From NCBI GenBank assembly GCA_016177145.1, contig JACOVV010000163.1:1-6451 (forward strand): DNA of 6,451 bases, written 5' to 3'. This document shows positions 1 to 5,462 of the stretch, in pieces. A program made the position numbers and the translations under genes. How positions within the stretch are numbered: the stretch's first letter is position 1; every line of letters starts with the position of its first letter. This stretch comes from Candidatus Omnitrophota bacterium. GTDB lineage: Bacteria; Omnitrophota; Gorgyraeia; JACOVV01. The notes beneath the pieces were generated by a model. That model had not been told where the DNA came from, did no database searches, and worked only from the letters and a program-made list of their open reading frames with translations.

Positions 1-414
1 GAGTTACGCGACGTCAAAATTCACCTCCGTTTTTTACAGGGACAAATTTCGACCGCGGAAGCGATGCTCGCCCCGGCGTTTTTTTGGTCTGAAAAAATGA
101 ATCATATCAGCGATTTGCTGCCGCCGGGAATGTGGTTGACACAAATGGAGCTGGCGCGCCAGCGGATTACAGGCGGTCAGGGAGAGGTTGTTTCCGAACA
201 GTTGGCGCTGGTGATTCGCGGGCGGGTCTATTCCAGAGAAAAAAACGAAGCTGCGATTGTGGGAAAGTATATCAGCGTTCTTAAAGCGAAAGAGAATTTC
301 TTTAAAGATTTTGAAGATGTTCGTCTGGAGAACATTCAATCCCGGCTGTTAAGGCAAATTCAGGTGGCCGAGTTTGCCTTGGTATGTCCTTTGAAACCGC
401 GGAAAGAAAAATGA
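1..414 (+). CDS. pilN: PilN, type IV pilus inner-membrane alignment protein (C-terminal part; 5' end outside window)
   Basis: The frame is open from base 1 and ends with TGA at 412-414, so 137 C-terminal residues are seen and the N-terminus with its transmembrane helix lies upstream. PilN pairs with PilO in the inner membrane and links cytoplasmic PilM to the periplasmic PilO/PilP scaffold of the type IV pilus machine. The visible part fits the periplasmic PilN fold: WSEKMNHISDLLPPGMWLTQ resembles the family pattern in which a helix is followed by 'LP..vWL..'. A strand with a central G (LALVIRGRVYSRE), a helix (VGKYISVLKA), an F-rich segment (NFFKDFEDVRLENI) and a last strand (VAEFALVCPLK) follow. 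The stop overlaps the pilO start (ATGATGG at 411), as is usual in pilMNOPQ operons. Sequence similarity in PilN is always weak, so the call leans on pilO, pilP and pilQ directly downstream. Confidence 0.85.
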   Translation, partial: ELRDVKIHLRFLQGQISTAEAMLAPAFFWSEKMNHISDLLPPGMWLTQMELARQRITGGQGEVVSEQLALVIRGRVYSREKNEAAIVGKYISVLKAKENFFKDFEDVRLENIQSRLLRQIQVAEFALVCPLKPRKEK

Positions 415-968
415 TGGATTTATCCTACTTGAACAAAGAGCAGAAACAGAAACTTGTTCTGGGAATTCTGATGGGGGCTACTGTTCTGGCGCTCTATTAT
501 TATCTTCTTCTTCAGCCCAAGTTCAGGCAGTTAGGGACGCTGTTTCCTCAGGTAAGGGAATTGCGGCAGGAGCTGACGTCGCTCAAGAAAGAAGGCGAAC
601 AGATCGATCTTCTGAGAGGACAGGCAGAACGGTTAGACCAGCAGATGAGGAAGTACCAGAAAGCGATTCCCACGGAGTCGGATTTGGCGCCGTTACTGGC
701 GTATCTTTCTGCCGAGGCCAAGTCAAGCCGGGTGACTTTAACAGGAATGGAACCTAAGATAGGACAAACAACGGCCGGAAGCGTTTTTCGAGAAACCCTA
801 TTGATCCTTCAAACCGAAGGAGGGTATCACGCGCTGGGGCTTTTCCTGGATCGTCTTGAAACAGGGGAACGGCTGATTCGCGTGGACCGTTTCGAGCTGG
901 TTTCCAATAAAGAGGCTCCCAGGGAACATCAAATGACGCTGGAGTTGAAGACGTATGTGTCCAAATAG
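411..968 (+). CDS. pilO: PilO, type IV pilus inner-membrane alignment protein
   Basis: The gene encodes about 185 residues, near the usual PilO length. A short cytoplasmic N-terminus (MMDLSYLNKEQKQK) is followed by one transmembrane helix at about residues 15-34 (LVLGILMGATVLALYYYLLL). A charged coiled coil covers about residues 41-80, and a periplasmic ferredoxin-like domain follows. In that domain 'ESDLAPLLAYLSAEAKSSRV' and 'GGYHALGLFLDRLETGERLI' are typical PilO segments. PilO dimerises with PilN and binds PilP. I chose ATG 411 because it overlaps the pilN stop and has GGAAAG at 401-406 just upstream. ATG 414 is equally possible and better spaced. An in-frame ATG at 384 would add nine residues but lies well inside pilN. 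The 3' end overlaps pilP by 14 bases. Confidence 0.92.
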   Translation: MMDLSYLNKEQKQKLVLGILMGATVLALYYYLLLQPKFRQLGTLFPQVRELRQELTSLKKEGEQIDLLRGQAERLDQQMRKYQKAIPTESDLAPLLAYLSAEAKSSRVTLTGMEPKIGQTTAGSVFRETLLILQTEGGYHALGLFLDRLETGERLIRVDRFELVSNKEAPREHQMTLELKTYVSK

Positions 969-1398
969 AAAAGGCGGAAAATGGAAAATGGAAAGCGGAA
1001 AGTGGAGAAGGCAAGTTCTTTGCTTATTGTTCTTCTTCGCTTTGCCCTATCCACTATCCACTATCCACTTTCCATTTTCCGTTGTTCTTGCGGAAGAAAC
1101 AAAATTTGATTATAATAGCCATGGTAAAAGAGATCCCTTCTATCCGATTGTTTCTGAAGAAGGAGAGTTTCTTTCAAATCCGGAGCAGCAGGAGAACGGC
1201 GTCAAAAATCTTCTCCTGGAAGGGATTGTGTGGGATCCGGCAGGGGGATCCGTAGCCATTATCAATGGCAATGTGGTTCGTGAAAAAGAACGAATAGGGG
1301 GCTGCGAGGTGGTTTGGATTGAGAAGAGCCGCGTAGGGCTCCGAGGGGACGGAGAAGAGATTATTTTAATGATGTCTAGCCAGGAGAAGGGGGAGTGA
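955..1398 (+). CDS. pilP: PilP-like periplasmic pilus assembly protein with a repeat-encoded signal peptide
   Basis: The gene encodes 147 residues. The mature part starts with a PilP hallmark: HGKRDPFYP at residues 56-64, matching the family 'G.RDPF.P' motif. A small beta domain follows (LLLEGIVWDPAGGSVAIING, then VVREKERIGGCEVVWIEKSRVGLRGDG), like the PilP/GspC homology region that contacts the secretin N0 domain. PilP connects PilN/PilO to PilQ. The first 46 residues look like a long export signal: a basic stretch ending R18-R19, a hydrophobic core VLCLLFFFAL (21-30), and a likely signal peptidase I site VLA|EE after A46. Many proteobacterial PilP proteins are lipoproteins, but no lipobox is visible here. 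The signal is almost wholly encoded by an inverted heptamer repeat (974-1082). ATG 955 has GGAG at 941-944 with a 10-base spacer. ATG 988 (residue 12) is an in-frame alternative that still leaves a 35-residue signal. The stop overlaps the pilQ start. Confidence 0.88.
   Translation: MCPNRKGGKWKMESGKWRRQVLCLLFFFALPYPLSTIHFPFSVVLAEETKFDYNSHGKRDPFYPIVSEEGEFLSNPEQQENGVKNLLLEGIVWDPAGGSVAIINGNVVREKERIGGCEVVWIEKSRVGLRGDGEEIILMMSSQEKGE
974..1082. repeat. Imperfect inverted repeat built of 7-base units, inside the 5' end of pilP
   Basis: The arms are 974-1012 and 1044-1082, with a 31-base loop (1013-1043). Base by base, 32 of 39 positions are Watson-Crick complementary, and the outermost pair could be a G-U wobble. 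The left arm contains five purine-rich heptads at 976-1010: GGAAAAT, GGAAAAT, GGAAAGC, GGAAAGT, GGAGAAG. The right arm, read on the minus strand from 1080 to 1046, gives GGAAAAT, GGAAAGT, GGATAGT, GGATAGT, GGATAGG. The element begins 5 bases after the pilO stop codon. Because 7 is not a multiple of 3, the peptide pattern has a period of seven codons: KW..ESGKW from the left arm and STIHFPFS from the right. It looks like a mobile or amplified palindromic repeat (MITE/REP-like) rather than pilus-specific sequence. No target-site duplication was identified. Confidence 0.85.
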
Positions 1399-2987
1399 TG
1401 AAACCGGTTCTGTGTTGGGCGGCGCGGATCATGGTCCTATGGATAGCCCTGCCGGTGATTCCAGCCGCGGAGGGAGCAGAGGGAGAACAAAAAGAAGAAC
1501 AGGGAATTGCCGAGAGAGCCGGCAGTGAAACGGGTTTTGACAAGGCGAAACTGGAAGCAGGGTCCTATCCGGGCAATGTCACGATGGATTTTCGCGACGC
1601 GGATATCCAGAACGTTCTCAGAATCCTTGCTCACAAAAGCGGCATCAACATCGTGGCCGGCAAAGAAGTGCAGGGATTAGTGACCGTGCGATTGGTGGAT
1701 GTCCCCTGGGAAAAGGCGTTGGATGTTATCTTGCGCACTTACGGGTATGGATATCACCGTGACGAGAATATTATTCTTGTTCTTCCCATCGAAAAACTGG
1801 CGGAACAACGGAAGATGATTCAGGAAATGTCGGATGTCGAGCCGTTGGTGACGCGCATCATCACTCTGAAATATATAGACGCCGATGACGCGGCCTCCGT
1901 GTTGACGGAGCAGCTCTCTTCACGAGGAAAAATCACCGTCCTGAGGACGACAGGCCAGAAAGGATGGGAGTTTGGGGCCTCCAAGGCGGGCGAAGGGGGC
2001 GGGTTGTCCGGTAAGGAGCGGGTTGAAGGAGTAGAGATGAAGTCTCGCGCGAAAGTGCTGATCGTCAGTGACATCGCTTCTTCGATTGAAAAGGTAGAAA
2101 AAATATTGGAGAAAATTGACAGGAAACCCAAGCAGATCTTGATTGAAACGCGCTTGGTGGAAGTGAATGCCGATAAACTGAAGGATGTCGGGTTGGAAGC
2201 GGGGACTGGCGCAACGGGGGTCAGTTCTACTTCTCCGACGCCGATTGCCGTCACCAAGCCCAACGATCCGACCAATCTCTCGAGATCAGCGAATGCGACG
2301 AACCTCGGGATCGGAGGCCACTCCCTCTCGACGCAGATAACCCCTTCGCTGTTTGGACCTGAAACCACAGGACTGACGGCGGCCAACAGCGGCATGCAGT
2401 TATTGATTCGCAAGCTTCGGGGCAGCCAGTTTGAAGTTCTTTACCACGCGTTGGAAGAAGTCGCGAAAGCCAATACCCTCTCCGCACCGCGCATCTTGAC
2501 GCTTGACAGCCAGGAAGCCAAGATCTTGGTGGGGACACAGTTCCCGATTCTAGAGTCCACGACAGAAGAGGGAGTTATCAGTCAATCCCTCAGTTATTAC
2601 CAGGACATCGGGATTCAATTGAATGTAGTCCCTCAAATCAGCCATGATGACTACATTAACATGATTATTCATCCCGCCGTCAGTTCTTTCACGACGAAAG
2701 TAACGATTACGGGCGGGGCTGAATATCCGATTATTGATGTACGGGAAGCCGAAACCCAGGTGTTGATGCGCAGCGGTGAGACCCTGGTGATCGGCGGATT
2801 GTTAAAAGACGCTGTTCGGCGTCAAACCATAGGGATGCCTATTTTAGGAGATATTCCCCTGATAGGATTTTTATTTCAGCGACGGATAAACGATCTGGAG
2901 AAAATAGATCTTTTGATTTTTATCACAGCACAGATCTTGGATCCTGATCAAGAAGTGCCGCAGTATGTCGTGGCAAAGCCGTCGTAA
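1398..2987 (+). CDS. pilQ: PilQ, type IV pilus outer-membrane secretin
   Basis: The gene encodes 529 residues forming the outer-membrane channel through which the pilus passes. A signal peptide (MKPVLCWAARIMVLWIALPV, cleavage near A24 or A27) is followed by a charged linker. The STN/N0 domain covers about residues 60-130 (VTMDFRDADIQNVLRILAHK, then VTVRLVDVPWEKALDVIL). An N1/NolW-type domain covers about 151-265 (ITLKYIDADDAASVL, VLIVSDIASSIEKVEKILEK). A Ser/Thr/Asn/Pro-rich linker lies at about 270-332, and the secretin barrel at 333-516. The barrel carries AKANTLSAPRILTLDSQEA, VREAETQVLMRSGETLVIGG and the family signature MPILGDIPLIGFLF starting at residue 480. The usual final 'ITP.I' reads ITAQIL (510-514). 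No AMIN peptidoglycan-binding domains are visible, so the protein is shorter than proteobacterial PilQ (often about 700 residues). ATG 1398 overlaps the pilP stop (TGATG) with an AAGGGGG site at 1387-1393. GTG 1395 is an unlikely alternative. Confidence 0.95.
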   Translation: MKPVLCWAARIMVLWIALPVIPAAEGAEGEQKEEQGIAERAGSETGFDKAKLEAGSYPGNVTMDFRDADIQNVLRILAHKSGINIVAGKEVQGLVTVRLVDVPWEKALDVILRTYGYGYHRDENIILVLPIEKLAEQRKMIQEMSDVEPLVTRIITLKYIDADDAASVLTEQLSSRGKITVLRTTGQKGWEFGASKAGEGGGLSGKERVEGVEMKSRAKVLIVSDIASSIEKVEKILEKIDRKPKQILIETRLVEVNADKLKDVGLEAGTGATGVSSTSPTPIAVTKPNDPTNLSRSANATNLGIGGHSLSTQITPSLFGPETTGLTAANSGMQLLIRKLRGSQFEVLYHALEEVAKANTLSAPRILTLDSQEAKILVGTQFPILESTTEEGVISQSLSYYQDIGIQLNVVPQISHDDYINMIIHPAVSSFTTKVTITGGAEYPIIDVREAETQVLMRSGETLVIGGLLKDAVRRQTIGMPILGDIPLIGFLFQRRINDLEKIDLLIFITAQILDPDQEVPQYVVAKPS

Positions 2988-2997
2988 GAGAGAAAAA

Positions 2998-3255
2998 ATG
3001 AAACGATGGTTCCTTCTATTGTGGATACTTGGAGTGATCGCCAGCGGGGCAATTGCTTACAGCGCCAGCAGTGCGGCGCGGTCATTGTCTTCGCTGCCGG
3101 ATCCTCACAGCTCCGCCTACAAGGGCTCTGACGACATGGAGACGCTTCTCTATGTTCGGGATGTCGGCTCTCAGCTCCAGAAGGAACACCAGTTGATTTT
3201 GGATAAGATCGAAGAGATCGAGGCCAAAGTGGGACAACTGGAAAAAAATCGTTAG
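2998..3255 (+). CDS. Small exported or membrane-anchored coiled-coil protein, function unknown
   Basis: I do not recognise this gene. From ATG 2998 it encodes 85 residues. It opens with a clear signal or anchor sequence (MKRW, then FLLLWILGVIASGAIAYSAS), with possible cleavage near residues 20-24. A short Ser/Pro-rich stretch (SLPDPHSSAYKGSDD) follows. The C-terminus is a predicted amphipathic coiled coil (LQKEHQLILDKIEEIEAKVG). It begins 10 bases after the pilQ stop and belongs to the pilus operon by position. A periplasmic helper of the secretin or pilus machine is possible, but only location supports that. An upstream in-frame ATG at 2965 would overlap pilQ and put eleven charged residues ahead of the signal, so 2998 is preferred. 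The purine-rich bases AAGAGAG at 2986-2992 form only a weak SD. Confidence 0.72.
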   Translation: MKRWFLLLWILGVIASGAIAYSASSAARSLSSLPDPHSSAYKGSDDMETLLYVRDVGSQLQKEHQLILDKIEEIEAKVGQLEKNR

Positions 3256-3315
3256 TCCTTCCAGGAATCTTCCTAAGAAACAGACCCCCTTACAAAGGAA
3301 AGGTATTAACTATTT

Positions 3316-4836
3316 ATGAAGGAAATATTAATAAACGTGGAGCCTAAGGAAAGGCGTGTCGCGGTCTTGGTGGATAAGGTTCTAGACGAGTTTTTCGTGG
3401 AGCGAACCAACCACAAGCATTTTGTCGGTAACGTCTATAAGGGAAAAGTCAGCGCCGTGGTGCCGGGAATTCAGGCGGCATTTGTGGATATCGGCATGGA
3501 GAAGAACGGATTCCTGTATGTTTCGGATATCGGGGGCGGAGGACTGGATGAAGATGAATTGGCCCATGTCGAGTCCGAAGGAGTGGCGTTGACCCACAAA
3601 AAGAAAGGGCGGCGGCTTCCCTCCATCACCGAATCCGTGAAGGTCGGCGATGAAATTGTTGTGCAGGTGGTCAAGGAACCTCTAGGGACCAAGGGGGCGC
3701 GATTGACCACGCATGTCTCTTTACCAGGCCGCTATTTGGTTTTGATGCCTGGAGAACCTCATGTCGGAGTTTCAAAGAGGATCCACGACCACGCCGAAAG
3801 GGACCGTTTAAAAAAACTGCTGGCGGAACTGGAACTTCCGCCGGGGATGGGGTTCATTGTTCGCACGGCCGGTGTTGGGAAAGGGAAGAAAGAATTTGCC
3901 AGTGATGTTCGTTATCTGGTGAATAGTTGGAAGCGCCTGCAGGAACGGCACAAGAGAGTGCATGCGCCTGCCCCGATGCATGAGGAGTATGACTTGACCC
4001 TGAGAGTGGTCCGGGATAATTTTACCGACGATGTGGATAAATTGATCATTGATTCTCCCGCCGAGTTTCGCAAGGTTTTTCGGTTTGCCCGCAGTCTGAT
4101 GCCTCATTTAAGCAATCGCGTTGAGCTTTACCGGGGGAAGCAGTCCCTGTATGAAAAATGGGGAATAGAAAAGGAACTGGATGGAATTTATAACCGGAGG
4201 GTTCCTTTGAAGTGCGGCGGGTATCTCATTATTGAGCAGACGGAAAGTCTAGTCGCGATTGATGTCAACAGCGGCAGATTTACGGGTAAACACAATTTGG
4301 AAGAGACGGTTTTCAAAGTGAACCTGGAAGCGGCGCAAGAAGTGGCCCGCCAGCTGAGGCTCAGGGATATCGGCGGGATCATTATCATTGACTTCATTGA
4401 TATGGAGGTGGCTGATCACCGGCGCAGACTGTTCAGGGCTATGGAAGATGCCCTCCGTCAGGATAGGGCTAAAACCAACATCCTGACCCTCTCCGATATA
4501 GGGCTCATTGAAATGACTCGACAGAGAGTGCGGAAGAGCCTGGAGTCTGAGGCGTATCAGACCTGCCCTTATTGCCGCGGGCGCGGTTCCGTGAAGTCGG
4601 TGGCGACTATGGCCATTGAATGCCTGCGGCAGATCAAAAAATTTGTTCAGGAGACAGGCCAGAGGGAGGTTCAAGTCAACGTCAGCCAATTTGTGGCTTC
4701 ACAGTTATTGAATGATGACCGGACGGGGTTGACAGAACTGGAAAATCAGACGCGGTGCCGGATTGTGATCCAAGGGGTCAACGACTACCATCTCGAAGAG
4801 GTTAGAATATTCCCTTGGCAGGCCCCTGCGGGATAG
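3316..4836 (+). CDS. rng: Ribonuclease G (Rne/Rng family endoribonuclease)
   Basis: The protein has 506 residues, similar to RNase G (about 490) and lacking the long C-terminal scaffold of enterobacterial RNase E. This single-strand endonuclease processes rRNA and starts mRNA decay in the cytoplasm. An S1 RNA-binding domain (from about residue 38, GNVYKGKVSAVVPGIQAAFV) carries an inserted charged loop at about 75-105. The 5'-phosphate sensor is intact: G138 and V142 in PGRYLVLMP, and R183-T184 in IVRTAGVGK, match the E. coli RNase E positions G124, V128, R169 and T170. The metal-binding catalytic aspartates are D316 (VAIDVNSGR) and D359 (IIIIDFIDM). The zinc-link motif CPYC is at 417-420. The start ATG 3316 fits the family N-terminus (MKEILINVEPKERRVAVL). 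The purine tract AAAGGAAAGG at 3294-3303 is its likely SD, with a rather long 12-base spacer. The upstream gap is 60 bases with no clear promoter. Confidence 0.96.
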   Translation: MKEILINVEPKERRVAVLVDKVLDEFFVERTNHKHFVGNVYKGKVSAVVPGIQAAFVDIGMEKNGFLYVSDIGGGGLDEDELAHVESEGVALTHKKKGRRLPSITESVKVGDEIVVQVVKEPLGTKGARLTTHVSLPGRYLVLMPGEPHVGVSKRIHDHAERDRLKKLLAELELPPGMGFIVRTAGVGKGKKEFASDVRYLVNSWKRLQERHKRVHAPAPMHEEYDLTLRVVRDNFTDDVDKLIIDSPAEFRKVFRFARSLMPHLSNRVELYRGKQSLYEKWGIEKELDGIYNRRVPLKCGGYLIIEQTESLVAIDVNSGRFTGKHNLEETVFKVNLEAAQEVARQLRLRDIGGIIIIDFIDMEVADHRRRLFRAMEDALRQDRAKTNILTLSDIGLIEMTRQRVRKSLESEAYQTCPYCRGRGSVKSVATMAIECLRQIKKFVQETGQREVQVNVSQFVASQLLNDDRTGLTELENQTRCRIVIQGVNDYHLEEVRIFPWQAPAG

Positions 4837-4837
4837 T

Positions 4838-4867
4838 TTGACAAGCCCTTATCAGGTATGCTATAGT
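4838..4867 (+). promoter_or_regulatory. Sigma70-type promoter with extended -10, driving rplU-rpmA-obgE
   Basis: A perfect -35 box TTGACA (4838-4843) starts two bases after the rng stop codon. An 18-base spacer leads to TATAGT (4862-4867), a 5/6 match to TATAAT. TGC directly before it (4859-4861) gives the TGn extended -10. Transcription would start about 6-9 bases downstream, for example at A4876, leaving a leader of only about 19 bases before the L21 start. The placement in the rng-rplU gap is what a ribosomal-protein transcription unit needs. Boxes and position are seen directly; activity and the start site are inferred. Confidence 0.78.
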
Positions 4868-4883
4868 TTACCCCTAAAATTAT

Positions 4884-4889
4884 AAGGAG
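4884..4889 (+). promoter_or_regulatory. Shine-Dalgarno site AAGGAG that decides the rplU start
   Basis: AAGGAG is followed by TGATG and then ATG 4895, a spacing of 5 bases. Three start-like codons run in frame (GTG 4889, ATG 4892, ATG 4895). GTG 4889 overlaps the SD itself and ATG 4892 is only 2 bases away, so ATG 4895 is the likely start. Confidence 0.75.
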
Positions 4890-4894
4890 TGATG

Positions 4895-5212
4895 ATGAGT
4901 TACGCTGTCTTCCAGTCAGGAATAAAACAATATAAAGTCTCCACCGGTGAAATGTTCCCGATGGAAAAGTTAGACTTGCCTGTAGGCGGAGAGATTGTTT
5001 TCGATAAGGTTCTCTTGGCCGTGGATGAACAGGATCAGAAAGGGCAAATAGGGACTCCCTACATTAATGGGCGGAAGGTTGTCTGCGAAGTGGTCGAACA
5101 GAAAAAAGGACCTAAGGTGCTGGCGTTCAAATTCCGCCCTAAGAAACATTCCAAGCAGTTAAAAGGGCACCGGCAGAAGTATACGGTGTTGAAAGTAAAA
5201 ACGATAGCATAA
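4895..5212 (+). CDS. rplU: 50S ribosomal protein L21
   Basis: The protein has 105 residues, close to the usual 100-105. L21 binds 23S rRNA in the large subunit, and its gene is nearly always followed by rpmA. The N-terminus [19 protein letters not shown] matches the family pattern 'YAI...G.KQYkV..Gd'. The middle [19 protein letters not shown] and the C-terminal block [20 protein letters not shown], with its invariant GHRQ, are diagnostic. A serine-glycine-isoleucine stands where many homologues have T/S-G-G, a minor variation. The start is set by the AAGGAG site at 4884-4889. Transcription is expected from the promoter at 4838-4867. The TAA stop is part of a run of eight A residues leading to rpmA. 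Confidence 0.97.
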   Translation: MSYAVFQSGIKQYKVSTGEMFPMEKLDLPVGGEIVFDKVLLAVDEQDQKGQIGTPYINGRKVVCEVVEQKKGPKVLAFKFRPKKHSKQLKGHRQKYTVLKVKTIA

Positions 5213-5219
5213 AAAAAAC

Positions 5220-5462
5220 ATGGCAAGCACAAAAGCTCAAGGATCAAGTCGAAACGGACGCGACAGCAACTCAAAACGGCTGGGTCTGAAACACTTTGGC
5301 GGGGAAAAAGTTCAGAGCGGGGCGATCTTAATCCGGCAGAAGGGGACTGTCTTCAGACCAGGCCTCAATGTTGGCATGGGAAGGGATTACACGCTTTATG
5401 CCCTCAGAGATGGAAAAGTAGTTTTTCCCAAGCCAAAGACTGTCGCTGTCCTACCGATGTGA
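5220..5462 (+). CDS. rpmA: 50S ribosomal protein L27
   Basis: The protein has 80 residues. L27 sits next to the peptidyl-transferase centre, and its flexible N-terminus reaches the tRNA ends. The hallmark segment [20 protein letters not shown] matches the family's 'GgGStrNGRDS.sKrLGvKrfGG'. [20 protein letters not shown] matches the second conserved block. The protein starts directly with MASTKAQG, so it lacks the cleavable N-terminal extension found in Firmicutes L27. The gene starts 7 bases after rplU. The bases before ATG are only A residues and one C, with no SD, so translation probably relies on re-initiation or coupling with rplU. The TGA stop overlaps the obgE GTG start by 4 bases (GTGA). 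Confidence 0.97.
   Translation: MASTKAQGSSRNGRDSNSKRLGLKHFGGEKVQSGAILIRQKGTVFRPGLNVGMGRDYTLYALRDGKVVFPKPKTVAVLPM

Noticed and set aside
754..1014. Minus-strand open frame beginning with an F/H/P/S-rich peptide over the heptad repeat
   Set aside because: The peptide start is simply the antisense reading of the left repeat arm, and the rest is antisense to pilO. It is useful only as a sign that the two arms resemble each other on opposite strands.
976..1080. Heptad repeats considered as a CRISPR array
   Set aside because: Units are 7 bases, contiguous, and inverted between the arms. There are no spacers, and no cas genes are nearby.
974..1082. Inverted repeat considered as an intrinsic terminator after pilO
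   Set aside because: The stem lies inside the pilP coding frame, the loop is large, and no T-run follows the right arm. Downstream pilP and pilQ need read-through.
1226..1252. Two GGATCC sites in pilP about 11 bases apart
   Set aside because: A short restriction-site palindrome twice in a coding region is within chance and has no further structure.
1820..2413. Open frame of 197 codons on the minus strand inside pilQ
   Set aside because: It lies wholly antisense to the conserved secretin frame, has no recognisable domain, and reads as low-complexity Ser/Pro/Val-rich protein expected from the complementary strand.
3263..3274. AGGAATCTTCCT palindrome after the small coiled-coil gene, as a terminator
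   Set aside because: The stem is five pairs with a two-base loop and no T tract follows; this is too weak to call.
3281..3315. Possible promoter just before rng (TATTAA at 3304-3309)
   Set aside because: No -35-like hexamer is found at 16-18 bases upstream. The A/T-rich stretch is explained by the ribosome-binding region.
4818..4829. GCAGGCCCCTGC hairpin at the 3' end of rng as a terminator
   Set aside because: Only four to five pairs are possible, it lies inside the coding region, and only a short TTT follows several bases later.
4837..4894. Riboswitch or ribosomal-protein leader before rplU
   Set aside because: The gap is filled by the promoter and Shine-Dalgarno site and is too short for a structured RNA.
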